From Poa pratensis (taxonomy: Eukaryota; Streptophyta; Magnoliopsida; Poales; Poaceae): 64,000 nt of DNA. Under the pieces are notes generated by a model. That model was not told the DNA's origin, did no database searches, and saw only the letters and a program-made list of their open reading frames with translations. Shown piece after piece: positions 1-12,292 of the stretch. The translations under genes and the position numbers were made by a program. The stretch is from NCBI GenBank assembly GCA_947311845.1, contig CAMZMU010000059.1, positions 37,499,226 through 37,563,225 on the forward strand. Reading direction: 5' to 3'. The first letter of the stretch is position 1. Every line of letters begins with the position of its first letter.

Positions 1-2461
1 GCTACTTTCAGCACATAGGCATGTCTCATCGCGTGTCGCGCCCGCACACTTCTCAACATAACGGTATTGCCGAGCATAAACACCGGCATTTGGTAGAAAC
101 AGGACTTGCGCCCCTAGCTCACTCTAGCCTTCCCCTCCACTATTGGGATGAGGCCTTTCTCACGGCGTACTATCTCATCAATCGATATGCCTACACCTGT
201 TCTCAATAAGGAAACACCTATTTGTCGTCTTCTTCATGTTCAGCCAAACTACTCTTTTCTTCGCATCTTCAGGTGCGCTTTTTGGCCTAGCCTTCGGAAG
301 TATAACTCCCACAAACTTGACTTCCGCTCTAAGGCTTGTGTTTCTAAGCTATAGTCCAATGCATAAGGGGTACAAGTTCTTGGATCATTCCACGGGGTGC
401 ATCTACATATCTCGTGATGTTGTTTTTGACGAAACTGTGTTCCCCTTTTCCACTCCCTGTGTGACGGTTGACGTGTCCAGTCTTGCAGATTCCATCACTT
501 TTCCAAAAGATGAACCGGTTACGAATGAGCCAATAGGCAAATATGACCGGTCTTATTTGTCCACTGACATGTTTGTGCCAGATACCGTTCCATTGTTTCA
601 GGCACCAGCGACTGGAGGTGATTCCACCATTGAGCAGCCGATCGGCGTTATTGCATGTCGATCGCCCGATTGACATGCATGCATGCGACGCGCACGGGCC
701 GTCGGCTGCCTCCGACCCCACCTCCCCTGTGCCGGCCCATGGGCCATCGGTCGCCTCTCCGTAGGAGGTCTCTCCTCAGGGCCAACCGTGTCGCCAGATG
801 CCGGCCCATCGTCGGTCATGACACCTCCGGCTGCCCCATCCCCGCTTGTAGCACCTGCGCCGACGCACACAATGGTGACGCGGTTACGAGGTAATACGCG
901 GAAGGAAAAGGAGTTCAAAGACGGTACTGCCAGGTATGATCCACGGCGTCACGGATTCTTTGCTGCTCCGCAATCTCATCGAGAAGCCTTGCAAGAACCG
1001 ACATGGCATGCAGCCATGTCTGATGAATTTGCGGCTCTCTGTCTGACTAACATTTGGGCTTTGGTTCCTCGTCCTCCTGGCGTCAACTCAATGCCGTTGG
1101 TTGCAACTGGATTTTCAAGGCCAAACATCATCCGGATGGGTCCATAGATGAGCACAAAGCCCGGCTAGTTGCACGAGGATTTACTCAACAACATGGGATT
1201 GATTATGGTGACATGTTCATCCTAGTTGTGAAGCCTGCTATTGTTCTTCAGCTGCTCTCCCTTGTACTATCTCGCGATGGAGTCTTCGACAGGTTGATGT
1301 CAGTAATGCATTCCTTCATGGTTTTCTAACTAAAGATGTCTATATGCAGCAAGTGCCAGGTTTTGAGGATGCCCCGGTTCCCGTCTCATGTCTGCAAACT
1401 TCAGTGATATATCTATGGTCTGAAGCAGTCACCCCGTGCATGGTATGCTCGCTTGAGTCAACTTCTTCATCAGCTTGGTTTTGTCTCGTCCAAGGCTGAT
1501 ACGTCCCTGTTTATATTTCTCGCGACGGGGTTTACATATACATGTTGGTGTATGTTGACGATATTGTCATTGCTGGCTCCACTCCGGAGACTGTTAATGG
1601 TCTGGTGCGTTCTCTCTCAGACAGTTTTCCTATTAAGGATTTGGGTAGGCTGCACTGCTTCCTTGGATTGGAGACCTCTTACAATTCAGGGGGGTATGAC
1701 ATTGACTCAACGGAAGTATGCTCTTGATCTTCTTCATCCAGTCAACATGGAGAATTGTAATTCCATCTCCACACCGCTTGGCACCTCTGAGAGATTGGCT
1801 CGTGACATGGGTATGCTACTTGGTGCTGATGATTCTTTCCGGTACCGTAGTGTTGTCGGCGCACTGCAGTATTTGACTCTTACTCGTCCAGACATTTCCT
1901 TTGCGGTGAACAAGGTGTGTCAGTTTCTTTCTCATCCTACTGACGTGCATTGGGAGGCAGTCAAGCGTATTCTGTGGTATGCATGTCAGGGGGGCACTAC
2001 AGACTAGTTTGCATATTCGCAAGTCTCTATCGGTTGGAGTTAGTATTTTTACAGATGCAGACTAGGCAGGTGACGTGGATGATAGGCGTTCCACTAGTGG
2101 GTTTGCTGTGTTTGTTGGACCGAACCTTATCTCATGGAGTTCGAAGAAGCAACCCACGGTCTCAAGGTCGAGTACCGAAGCTGAATATAAGGCTTTGGCG
2201 AATGGTGCTGTTGAAGTAACATATATGGGTAGAATCTCTACGCAAGGAACTCGGTGTGACTCAGCAGCGTACACCCATTCTATGGTGTGATAATCTTGGG
2301 GCTACTTACCAGACAACGAATCCAGTCTTTCATGCTCAAACTAAGCACATTCGGACCGATTTCCATTTTGTGCGAGAACGAGTAGCTGCGGGTGCACTGG
2401 ATGTCAGGTTTATTTCCACTAATGACCAGGTGGCTGATGTATTCACTAAACCAGCCACATG
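1..2461 (+). pseudogene. Ty1/copia retrotransposon pol remnant (integrase, reverse transcriptase, RNase H)
   Basis: Pieces of one copia polyprotein lie in order on this strand but in different frames. About 21-209 gives the end of the integrase core (HTSQHNGIAEHKHRH, then YWDEAFLTAYYLINR). About 1054-1329 gives the start of the RT (NWIFKAKHHPDG, HKARLVARGFTQQ). About 1542-1727 carries the RT catalytic motif YVDDIVIAGS. About 2075-2290 has the RNase H segment [22 protein letters not shown], and 2256-2462 the RNase H end ([11 protein letters not shown]). Several frameshifts and stops separate the pieces, so no functional polyprotein can be made. The gag, protease and 5' LTR lie outside the window or are lost. 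The domain order (integrase before RT) is diagnostic of copia rather than gypsy. Confidence 0.93.
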
Positions 2462-2515
2462 ACAGATGCTAGATAGATTTAAGTCCAATCTTAACCTTGT
2501 ATGTAGTGGTTCAGA

Positions 2516-2620
2516 TTGAGGGGGTGTTAGAGTTGTATTTGATCTAGCTGTACGTACATCATACCCTGTCATGTTGTACTTGTAAGGTGAGGGCGTAGAA
2601 CCCACCGAAAATCCCAAACC
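2516..2620 (+). mobile_element. Polypurine tract and truncated 3' LTR of the copia element
   Basis: A purine run ending in GGGGG at 2520-2524 is followed directly by TGTTAG at 2525. This is the usual arrangement of a copia polypurine tract and LTR start, and it lies 55 bp after the RNase H stop. LTR-like sequence can be followed only to about 2620, where LINE-like sequence takes over. The LTR is therefore truncated and no terminal CA or TSD can be assigned. Confidence 0.7.
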
Positions 2621-2639
2621 ACGTAATCAAACTCTAAAT

Positions 2640-4365
2640 GGTGCAATTGGATCAATGGTTTTATCCGAAAAAGGTCTGTGGGCATAAGAGTAACTGCTGA
2701 TATTGAACATTGTTTTAAAACACAAAAGGGGTAGAGATAGGGAGATCCTCTCTCGTCTATTTTTATTAATATTGTGGCATATATGTTAGCAATTTTAGTC
2801 GCTACAACTACGGAAAATGGTCAAGTAGAAGGACACATCCCTCAGGTGTATCCATTATACAATATGTTGATGATACTATCATTTTTATGGAGCATGATAT
2901 TAAAAAAATGAAGCTAATACTTTGTATTTTTTAGCACGTATCTGTTTTAAAAATTAATTTCATAAAGTGATATTTTTTGCTTCAGGAAAGCTAAAGAAGA
3001 AGAAGACCAATGAGAATGTACACCGTTTGAGGGTCATTTTGAGAAGAAGTTGGTGTGCTGGATGGGGAAATTATTATCAAATGGAGATCGTCTGATTTTA
3101 ACTAAGTCAGTCCTTACTAGTCTACCAATATCTATGTTATCTTTTCTATAAGTACCTAAAGGGGTACAAATGAGACTATATATTTTAGATCTCATTTCTT
3201 TTGGCAAAGTGTCGGACATGAAAAGAAGTACAGGCTAACGGAGTGGAATATTATCTGTCGACCAAAATAACAAGGGGTTCTTGGGATCGAGGTATATAAA
3301 AAATAAATGCATACTCAGTAATTGTATGCATGAGCTTTTAAATGAACAAGGGTTTTTGGCAAATATTGCTTAAAATAATATTTACATTCGAAAATGTTAT
3401 CTCGGGTGGAAGCAAAACATGAGGTTCTAGGAGGAAACTTTGGTTAGGAGTTTCGTCGTTATATGGGCCATATTATCCGCTTTATAACATAGTTCAACTA
3501 AATCACGCTTTGGTGGCTGAGGTTATGGCTCAAATTCCTTTGAATATAGCCTTTCGAAGAGCGCTAACCGGAAACAAAAGGTCGGTTTAACGGTTAATGG
3601 ATATTGAGCTTTGTGATAATCCGGATATTTTCATTTGGAGGTTAAGCGTGACTGGTAGCTTTTCAGTCAAATCTATGTACCTCGACTTACTGAATGGAAA
3701 CACTAGATTCCTTCGTAAATACATTTGAAAAATGGATGTGTATTAAGATGTTTATGTGGTTTATTCATATAAGATTTGTTCTAATAAAAGACAATCTCAC
3801 AAAAAGAAATTGGGAAGGCAATAAGAAATGTTATTTTTGTGATCAACAGGAAACAATACAACACATTTTCATCGTATTGCCCTCTGCTAAGGTTGTTTGG
3901 CGTGTTGTCCACCGGAGGTTTAACTTATCACCTCCAATAAACATCTCACATGTGTTTGGGAATTGGTTGAGGGGTGTCCCTAAAATAAATAAAGTTCAAA
4001 TACGAGTGGGTGTTTGCGCTTTATTTTGGGCTATATGGAACGTGCGGAATCATTTTGTGTTTAACAGAGTAAGAGTTCCATTCTTTTGCGGTTATTTCAT
4101 ATGGTCACACATTGGATCCGTCCGTGGTTGTATCTCCAACCGACGGACCGCAGGTGGGATATGAATTCCCGGTGCAGTTATTTGGAAATTATTTGGAAAG
4201 GGTTTCACGGGACTTGTACAACATGTTTTTTTGGCGGTCTAATAATAGTCACATGTATGCGAGAGAGCTTCATAATCTTAATTTTTTTATAAAAAAAGGT
4301 TGATCCATGTCTCATCTTTGAGTGATCCTTGAGCTGCAATATTGAATGACTATCTTGTAATAACG
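2640..4365 (+). mobile_element. Degenerate LINE (non-LTR retrotransposon) 3' half
   Basis: Conceptual translation across frameshifts shows plant LINE RT landmarks in order: a GxRQGDPLSP-like stretch near 2725-2760, the catalytic YVDD box inside a QYVDDTIIFMEHD-like stretch near 2858-2897, and the later segment reading LTKSVLTSLPISMLSF near 3098-3145. A zinc-binding RVT domain follows at 3694-4110 and then 3' UTR-like sequence. Every segment needs frameshifts or stop readthrough, so the element is dead. The 5' end, including the endonuclease, is missing. The junction with the copia LTR stub suggests that one element truncated the other. Confidence 0.8.
3694..4110 (+). pseudogene. LINE reverse-transcriptase zinc-binding (zf-RVT) domain remnant
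   Basis: This open stretch encodes MWFIHIRFVLIKDNLTKRNW, then a C-x2-C...H cluster (KKCYFCDQQETIQHIF), then the WAIWNVRNHFVFN block. These are characteristic of the zf-RVT domain at the C terminus of grass LINE ORF2 proteins. It is the longest surviving frame of the LINE and is not a host gene. The usual second histidine or cysteine pattern is partly lost. Confidence 0.85.
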
Positions 4366-4367
4366 TA

Positions 4368-4482
4368 CTCCCTCCGTTCACAAAAGGATGTCTCAACCTA
4401 TCTCAAATTTACATGTATAAATCATGTTTATATACATGTAAATTTGAGATAGGTTGATACATCCTTTTATGAACGGAGAGAG
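4368..4482. mobile_element. Stowaway-type MITE, intact, 115 bp
   Basis: The element begins CTCCCTCCGTTCACAAAAGG and ends with the near-exact reverse complement, flanked by TA at 4366-4367 and 4483-4484. The arms extend almost to the centre, so the whole sequence can fold into one hairpin. The TA target duplication and the CTCCCTCCGT terminus are diagnostic of Tc1/mariner-derived Stowaway MITEs of grasses. It sits just after the LINE 3' end. Confidence 0.93.
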
Positions 4483-4484
4483 TA

Positions 4485-5440
4485 ATAAAAGGCCATATGT
4501 ATCGATCGATACGGAGGCTGGGCTTTCCCTTTCCAAAAAAAAACGTAACAACCTTTTTTTTTTACGTCCAACCCGTGCATATGTATGGTGGGATTGTAGA
4601 AACAGATGCTCTCATCCTCGATCGACAAGAAAGTCGGGCACATCGTTTTCTCTTCACACTGATTACCTGTCAACACACCTGCACGTCACAACAGGCGGCG
4701 ACGATCGAGAGACGCGACGCCTATACACAAGAACACAAAGCCGAGCAGGTCGGTAGCTGTAGCGCGTCGCTGCCGGTATGAATGCGGCCGCTGCCGTCCG
4801 GGAACGCGCGCGGCGTGCACCGACGACGTGCGCGCCCATGCATGCCGACCGGCGCACGATCGCCGGCGCCGGACAAGTACGTCCATGATCGATCGATCGT
4901 GGGAGCACCACACACGCAGACTATAGCGTAGGCAAAAGGCTAATAAGCTACGATCGAGTAGGTAGCTACGCTACGTTTTAGGATGGTCCTGCAGAGCTGC
5001 ATCGATCTGTAGCATGGCCGGCCGGCCGGCTCGATCTGCAGCTAGCGCACGGCCGGACGGCACCACACACAAACCAGACCAGATCCGGTTACCTGTAGAT
5101 TCGCATATATAATAGAGACAGCTGCTCCCGAGGAATGCATCGATCGATCGACGATCCACCTACCTTGTACTGCATGCTGCCCCTAGCTAGCGCCGATCAG
5201 CACCGGCCGGCCATCTATCGACGATCCTCCTCCTCCATCTACCGACCGACCTGCCTATGTAGCTAGCTCTTGACTGCTCCGTTCCATCGCCATCACGCAG
5301 AGGAATACAACTATTAGTAAAAGCACGTACGATCGAGACTCACGATGTCGATCACCTCCGCATCGCCATAAACACTTTATCCACCTACACTTCTCTTGCA
5401 AAACAAACCTTTGCCTCGCACATATGTGTTCCTACGCGCC
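4485..5440. other. Intergenic, GC-rich, no gene recognised
   Basis: Short open frames occur on both strands but none resembles a known protein. The stretch is dense in GATCGATC-, CATGCATG- and CCGGCCGG-type tetranucleotide palindromes, as is common in grass promoters and low-copy intergenic DNA. I see no terminal repeats or TSD. Confidence 0.5.
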
Positions 5441-5446
5441 ACTTAC

Positions 5447-6100
5447 TACTTATTTCGGAACGGAGGGATGAACTCTCCGGGTTTCTTTATTTGTTGCTTT
5501 GGAAAGCAGGCATTCCACGGAAATAACAAGCAAATCGAAGTACCTCCTCCTTCGGAAATATTTGACTTAGATTTGTCTAAATTTAGATACATGTATGACG
5601 GAGTTGGCTAAGACAAGCTAAATTATCCCATTATCATTTGGGGAGGCAAGGCCCCTGCTGGTCCCCCTAACTCCGCCACTGAGCAGAAGCAAAACTACTA
5701 CATACCGACCGACTGGGCCAGCTGGACTGCACTCTCGACTAGGTGCCCACCAAAGAGGTCCGACTGCCGACAAAGAGACCTCTGAGGTAGTTAGAACAGC
5801 AAGGACTTGAAGACAGGCGGACAAGACTTAACTGAGCCACCCAGCCGGTTGAACCGCCGGTCGGCGCCATCTTGTACCTTGAGCACCTCACACGCCGGAA
5901 ATATAATCGACCCAAATAGGAGTAGGAGTTTTAGTGGAACGATTCCGAGGTCTCAACATGTATACATTTGTGTATGCTCGATTGTGGTCACGAGCCTTTA
6001 ACTAAATAGAATTCACTAGCCGGTTACGGAACACCAAGAATGTATCTCCACACTAAAACATGTCGAGAAACAATCATATTTAGACAAATCCATGACAAGT
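5447..6100. repeat. Broken Stowaway-like MITE fragments
   Basis: A right-end-like piece (TTTCGGAACGGAGGGA) lies at 5454-5469. A left-half-like piece (CTCCTTCGGAAATATTTGAC, then TTAGATTTGTCTAAAT) lies at 5541-5604. Its counterpart right half (TTTAGACAAATCCATGACAA) is near 6078-6100. The last two could be halves of one MITE split by about 440 bp of inserted DNA. No clean TSD remains. Confidence 0.4.
5638..5681. repeat. Right terminus of a hAT-type MITE (fragment)
   Basis: The sequence ends GGTCCCCCTAACTCCGCCACTG. This matches the reverse complement of the CAGTGGCGGAG termini of small hAT-like elements, like the intact copies elsewhere in this window. No left end or TSD is found. Confidence 0.45.
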
Positions 6101-7015
6101 ATTTACATGAAACAGCATGATTTGCACAAAATACTGAAAGCTCAAGCTTTATGGACAGCGGGCAATGGTCCATGGGACACGTATATCTAACGGTATGTAC
6201 TTTTTGCCGGAATTGAATGAGCCGTGGGGCGGGGCACCCTTTCTCTTTCTTCTGTACAATTGATGCAGCGGCCTACTACTACTACAGGGAGATGAGAACG
6301 ATGGAGCTAGACACCTCTAGGGGCACAGTAACTGTAGCAGCTAGGCTAGGCTGGGCCTGGGTTTAATCCGGTTCGCGCCCAGGAGTTCCTGCCCACCCCT
6401 AAGCTACGCACGTGTAGTGCTCGGACCTGTGGGCCTGTATCGACGCGGCCCATCTTAGACACACTAGGGAACACGTGGATCGACTCTATTGAGAATATTC
6501 AGACAACTTCTTACGCAATTTAAGAAATTTGGTCCAAATTTAACCCTTGTGATGCTATAATAGTTTTAACCATTTTTTTATTATTTTCCCTTAATTGAAA
6601 AGGTATATCACCTTCTTAGGACCCAAAAAGGACCCGGTAGATAACCCAGAGGTGTAGTCATTTATTGCATAACAAATTATATCAGATTCAATCTCGTCAA
6701 ATTCAATCATATGAATTTGTGTAAATTGTGCCCAACAATGCGGCTAGCTGCACCACATTTCTAATGCGCCATATCGAATATACGCTTCTAACGAGTATGG
6801 GTGTGAGTTGCTCGTGTAGCTTGTGCCACATCATCCTACACATTTGGTCCTCTTTTTGTTTTAAGAAAATAATATAAGTTGGGGTTAATGTATTCACAAG
6901 ATGTAAATGTGGTAAACAATCTATTGAGTTAACGTCGTCACATGATGGAAACAAGGGGCAAAAGGTACAATTTATTCTGCTCATTGACTTGAAGACCAAG
7001 GCATGGCCAGGCATA
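6101..7015. other. Intergenic, nothing recognised
   Basis: AT-rich low-complexity stretches and short unsupported frames. A minus-strand frame at 6703-7038 has no recognisable domain. No repeats with clear ends were seen. Confidence 0.5.
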
Positions 7016-7734
7016 AGAGTATCTCTAGCAGATCTCATAAAAAATCATACAGCAAATCCGTTTATGATACATCACAAAAGATTTTACGATATCAAAGCTA
7101 TCCTCCCATACTAGATACCGTAAAAAACTCACTCTAAAAAGATTCTACACGCAGGGCGCCCCGCCTGTCATTGGGTCATTTTTTTTCCTATTTCCCGGCT
7201 CATCTTCTTTCTCGCATCCCATATAGGAACGAGTACCCGAGTCTCCCGTACGGGAACTGGGTGCCCCACCACCCCTGCCTTGACCTGGTTCTGCTCCCCT
7301 TTTACCGGCACTGCATCTGCCTTCCCCTGACCCTGGCATGGAGCCGTGCTCCCGCAATGGAGTTCGAGCTCGGCCATGGAGGTGCTCCCATAAATTTGAC
7401 CGTAAATTCGTCTCAAAATGGTCGGAAAGCGGCTAGAACTTGGGTGGATTTGGGGCGGTGCGTCATGACCCCCCCCCCCCCCCCACACACACACACACCC
7501 ACCCTACTATATCATGGTTTTTAGTTTACCGTAAAATTCATCCCTCATCATGTAAACATGAGGCACGAGTACCTCCGTTTACAACTTACCAATAACTTTA
7601 TGGTTTGTTCCGGTTTACGGGATCTAATCGGGACAATTTTCCCCCAAACCACAAAATAGCAGTTATTTTGTGACTTTGCCTCTTTTGGGAGATCTCCTAT
7701 ATATGATTTAACTCACTGGGCCATTTTTTCTAAA
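7016..7734. other. Possible Harbinger-like element, weakly supported
   Basis: The left side starts with GAGTATCTCTAGCAGATCTC after TAA, resembling GAGCATCTCTAGCAGA ends of grass PIF/Harbinger elements. Sequence near 7680-7700 (GGGAGATCTCC) could be a decayed opposite end, but the match is poor and no convincing 3-bp TSD is present. The interior contains a simple-sequence tract and a GC-rich segment without a gene. Confidence 0.3.
7469..7500. repeat. Poly-C/(AC)n microsatellite
   Basis: Sixteen C residues are followed by alternating AC dinucleotides. Open frames across it are artefacts of simple sequence. Confidence 0.95.
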
Positions 7735-7901
7735 ATGTAAGAAATGGGTACGTTCTAGAACGATATACGACATGTGCAACTTAAGATTCTGCCAGAAAAG
7801 TAGGAAAATTATAGCATCAAACCATGAAAAAATGCTTTCCACCACTAGCTAACACGTAAAATGAAGAAGGATGGCAAGAAGCAGCAGTGCAATAGTGCAT
7901 G
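7735..7901. repeat. Copy 1 of a locally duplicated intergenic sequence
   Basis: This stretch (landmarks GACATGTGCAA, ATAGCATCAAACCA, TTTCCACCACTA, GGATGGCAAGAAGCAGCAG) recurs in diverged form at 9870-9999. There it is interrupted by the 20-kb hAT element and resumes at 30217-30260 (GGATGGAAGAAGCAGCAGC). Copy 1 therefore gives the empty site for the hAT insertion. Confidence 0.65.
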
Positions 7902-9643
7902 CAGTGGCAGAGCTATGTGGAAGCCTGGGGGCGCACCCAGCCCATGGGATTTTTACCAAGAGAGGCATTTGCTCCACCCCCCCCCCCCCCGCCCCATGAT
8001 ACGTCTCAAACGTATCTATAATTTTTGATGTTCCATGCTGTTATTATATCAATTGCTTACAATTTTTGATGTTCCATGCTGTTATTATATCAATTGCTAC
8101 ATGTTTTGGTTACACTTCATATCATTTTTATGCATTTTCTGGGACTAACCTATTAACAAGATGCCACAGTGCCAGTTCCCTGTTTTCTGTTGTTTTTGGT
8201 TTCAGAAAATCTATTAAGGAAATATTCTCGAAATTGGACGAAACAAAAGACATCGTCAATAATATCACGAGGAGATCACGGAGTCCAAAGGGGAGTCGGA
8301 GCAGACCCACCAGGGGGCCACGCCACACTAGGGCGCGGCCCAGGGTGGGCCCGCGCCCCCCTATGGCGTGGTGGCCCCCCTCGGCCACCGACGCCGCCTC
8401 TTCGCCTATATATTCTCCGCGACGCGAAAACCCTATTATGGTCGATCATATTCCATGAAAAGTTCCGTCGCGGCCGTCATCGTCAATCTCAGATCGGAGG
8501 AGTTCTAAAGCTCTTCCCGGCACCCTGCCGGAGGGGAGATCATCACCGGAGGGCTCTACATCACCATGCCTGCCTCCGGAGTGATACGTGAGTAGTCCAC
8601 CCCTAGACTACGGGTCCATAGCAGTAGCTAGATGGTTGTCTCTCTACCTTGTGCCTCCATGTTTAGATCTTGTAAGCTGCCTAACATGATCAAGATCATC
8701 TTATTGTAATGCTAGATGTTGTGTTTGCTGGGATCCGATGAATATTGATACCATGTTTATTCAAGTTGTTTATCTATGTGCTCTTGATCTTGCATGCTCT
8801 CCGTTGCTAGTAGATGCTTTGGCCAAGTAGATGCTTGTGACTCCAAGAGGGGGATTTATGCTCGATAGTGGGTTCAGTCTCTAGATATCTGGATCAGTGA
8901 CAGAAAGGTCTAAGATGGTAGATGTGCTGTTGCTACTAGGATAAAACATTGGTGCAGTGTCCAAGGGCACTTGTATTGATTACATTACACACTTTACTTC
9001 ATGCAATAATCTGTTGTTAGCAACTTAATACTGAATGGGATGCGGATGCTGCCTTGAAGGTGGATTATTTAGGCATAGATGCTGTTGGAATAACGGTCTA
9101 TGTACTTTGTTGTAATGTCCAACTAGATTTCGTAGTAGACATCTTGGCATGTATTGCATTGTTATGCCCTCTCTATTTGTCAATTGCCCAGCTGTAATTT
9201 GTTTACACAACATGCTAGTTATCTGTTCTGAGAGAGACACCACTAGTGAACTGTGTACCCTGGTCCAATTTCCTCATACTATTTACACAACCTGCTGCAA
9301 TCATCTGTTTCCTGTTACTTGCTATTTTTCCTGCTGTTTTCCACACCATACGTTTAACTCTTTGTTTCTGCAAGACCGGAGAGATTGACAACCTCTCTGT
9401 TTCGTGTTGGGCAAAGTTCTGGTTTGTGTCTGTGCAGATTTCACGTTGGTGCAAGCTCCCTAGCGCCAGGGGGAGTCAGCATCAACAACCTTCCGATAGA
9501 TCGTCAAGTCCTACTGGATTGATAACCTTGGATAGATTATTCAAGGGAAAACTTCTGCTGTCTACATCATAACCTTCCTCTTGGGGTTCACCAACACGTA
9601 GCCATCACCCCACCCCACCAGATGAGCTCAAGCTCTCCCACTG
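7902..9643. mobile_element. hAT-type MITE with a nested gypsy solo LTR
   Basis: The termini are CAGTGGCAGAGCTATG on the left and the reverse complement of CAGTGGGAGAGCTTGAG on the right. The element is flanked by a perfect 8-bp duplication AGTGCATG at 7894-7901 and 9644-9651. An 8-bp TSD and a CAGTGG terminus point to the hAT superfamily. Removing the solo LTR at 7997-9607 leaves roughly 130 bp, a normal MITE size. Confidence 0.87.
7997..9607 (+). mobile_element. Gypsy solo LTR, 1.6 kb, with TSD CCCCA
   Basis: It begins TGATACGTCTCAAACGTATC, a start typical of a high-copy Triticeae gypsy LTR group, and ends CCATCA. A perfect 5-bp duplication CCCCA lies at 7992-7996 and 9608-9612. LTR landmarks include a GC-rich central part followed by TATATATTC near 8407, and the late block TGACAACCTC...GTTGGTGCAAG. 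No internal domain or second LTR is present, so it arose by LTR-LTR recombination. A 41-bp tandem duplication lies near its start at 8020-8100. Orientation is plus, from the family consensus as I remember it. Confidence 0.88.
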
Positions 9644-9869
9644 AGTGCATGCATGTGCAGATGCGCTCCACACATATCATGTATGTATGACAATGTATTG
9701 TGCTCTGCATCCGTGCTGCATTGATCTTTGTTTGTATTCATGAAATTTCTCCAAATTACTAAGAAAATCAAAGCATAAGCATGAGTCCATGACCAATTTC
9801 CATCTTGTGGTGACTAGCGAGGAAAGTGATACTTTTGTTTAAAATGCAAAATAGATAATTGTGCACTCG

Positions 9870-9999
9870 ATCTAGAAATGGTATATGTCACATGTGCAAG
9901 CTCATAGTTCTCTCAGAAATGAGAGAAGGAAGCATCAATCATCTCGTAGCATCAAACGAGAGAAGAAAAAACCGATTTCCACCACTAAAACGCTAGACG
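9870..9999. repeat. Copy 2 of the duplicated intergenic sequence, left part
   Basis: Diverged repeat of 7735-7860 sharing CACATGTGCAA, TAGCATCAAAC and TTTCCACCACTA in the same order. It stops at the hAT insertion point (TSD 9992-9999). Its continuation resumes at 30217. Confidence 0.6.
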
Positions 10000-11262
10000 C
10001 AGGGCCGGGTCCATAGTTGTGCCAACTATGCAGCCCGCACATGGCCCATAAATTTTTTGGGGGCCCCAAATTTTTATGTAGGCCTATACATTTAGCAGGT
10101 TCCTGGGTTGTTCCTGGGTCGCGTAGCGCTGTGCCGCTAGCGTGTCCCCTTCGCTCGCGATCCAGCTGCTCGCTCGGGAAAGATTAGTAAACGAAACGAA
10201 TATACGAATATCAATCCAGGACGCATTCTCTCCTTCCCTCGTGATTCCTCGGGCCGCCTGTGCGCCTGCTGAAAGGACAATGATGTCGCCTAGAGGGAGG
10301 GTGAATAGGCGATTAAAACTTTTCCGGTTTAGCCTTGATAATTGCGGAATAAAACTAGGTATTTAAATTAACAAGCCAACAACCTAAATAAACTAAGCTC
10401 ACCTATGTGCACCAACAACTTATGCTAAGCAAGATAAGTAACAAGGTGATAGCAATATAGAATACTTCAAGCACGAAGGCTATCACAATGTAAAGTGCAT
10501 AAGTAAAGAGCTCGGGTATAGAAATAACCGAGGCACGCGGAGACGAGGATGTATTCCCGAGTTCCTCCTTTTTAGGGGAGTACGTCTCGTTGGAGAGGTG
10601 TGAGGCACCACAAAGGTCGATCTCAACGCCATAAAGGCTCACCCTATTCTCCGATGAACCGCACCATAAAGGTTTGGTTCACCTTCCACTATCAGAATTC
10701 CTTCGAGGCGGAATCCGGAGCCTTTCAACAATGATCCGGGGCACAACCCACAACGGGATTGGGGGCTCCCGAACAGCTACAAGTGACCACACAAGGGTTT
10801 CAACCACCACACGGGCGTCTAGGGTCCAAAGACCCAAGAGTAACAAGTTCACAAACTTTCAACTTCCACAAATCCTCGTGGAGAGCACAAACCGATGCAA
10901 CGAAGCAATGGCAAGAGCACAAGTGCTCAAATCCTTCACTCTCAAATCCCACCACAAGCAACTAATGCTTATGGGGGAGGAGAGAGGAAGAACAACGAAG
11001 AACACAACAAATGGAACTTCAAGAACTAGATCGAAAGGGTTCCCCTCACTTAGAGGAGAGATGGATTGGTGGAAATGTAGATCTAGGTCTTCTCCTTCAA
11101 TCCTCCAAATATCAACAAGTTTGGGCGGAGGGATTGGGAGTAATCGAAGAAATGAGCTTGCAACAATGGAGGGGAAGAAATTCTGGACGAGCTTATGAGC
11201 TAGAGGTAGGTGGAGGGTATTTATACCCCTCCCAAAAATCTGGCCGTTGGAGAAACAGGGGA

Positions 11263-11457
11263 CCGGATATTCCGGTCCAAGTTGGGGCCGGAATATCCGC
11301 CCCCCCGGAATATCCGGCCTAGAAAACAAAAGGTCCGGCCCAAATATCTGGTTTTACCAGAGGCTCGCACTCGGGGCTCGAAACGAGGTAAAAACACGTT
11401 TTAGGGCCGGAATATCCGGCCCCCGACCCCGGATATTCCGCCCTCCGGATATTCCGG
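11263..11457. repeat. Array of CCGGATATTCCGG / CCGGAATATCCGG palindromes
   Basis: Six palindromic copies lie within 195 bp at 11263, 11288, 11305, 11407, 11429 and 11445, four of them full 13-mers. Looser CGGATAATCCG relatives follow near 12092 and 12118. They belong to element A. Element B carries an analogous array with a different centre. Confidence 0.9.
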
Positions 11458-12292
11458 TTGACAGAAACAGAGATACAAAAACTGCAATATCTTTTTCATC
11501 CGGACTCCGTTTTTTATGATCTTGTGCTCGTTGGAATCGTAATGAAGAGCACAATAAGATCATGTAGACAACATCATAGTCCATCATGTCAGGAGGAAAC
11601 CACAAGAGGAGAGTTTGACCTCTCTTAGAAAAGACAAACCGGTAAAACCTCCAATATCAAAAATGCAACAAGATATTCGAATGAAATCCGTTTTTGATGA
11701 ACTAGAGCTTCGTATGGAGATGAACACAAGATCTAAATCCTCACATGGATAAAAGCCAAATAAGAACCAAGAAAGATGATATGCCAAGTATGCAAAGGTT
11801 TGAGCTCTCCACAAAGACGCGATCAAGTTACTCACTTGAGAGCCCCTCTTGATAGTACGCCGTCTATCCTATAACCCGGTCTCCTACTACAGCACGAGAC
11901 CGGTAAAATAGAAACCCTATCAGGATCATACCTTTGCCTTGCGCATTCCACTTGAGCTAGATGATGACGATCTTGATCTCTTCAAGTGGGCCACCTTTCT
12001 TGATTGCGCTTTGCATGGTGAAGACTCACATAACGCTCCCCCATACACCAAGATGGGAGTGCCTCTCTTAGGAACATCTTCACATGACCAATATCGGATA
12101 ATCCGAGTCAGCTAGGACCGGATAATCCGATACCCCAAAAAGGGTTGCAAGCTTCAAGCATATGATATCTTCTAGATGTCCATCTTGAACTTGCACATCT
12201 CAACCTTGATGACGATCACCACTTGCCGTCATCCTCCATGAGCTATAAGAAATCTTCCTTTCCATGCAAGCCCATGGAGAGATACCTAACCC

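Noticed and set aside
598..918. Minus-strand and alternative plus-strand frames at 598-918
   Set aside because: They lie over the low-complexity linker between copia integrase and RT; no domain.
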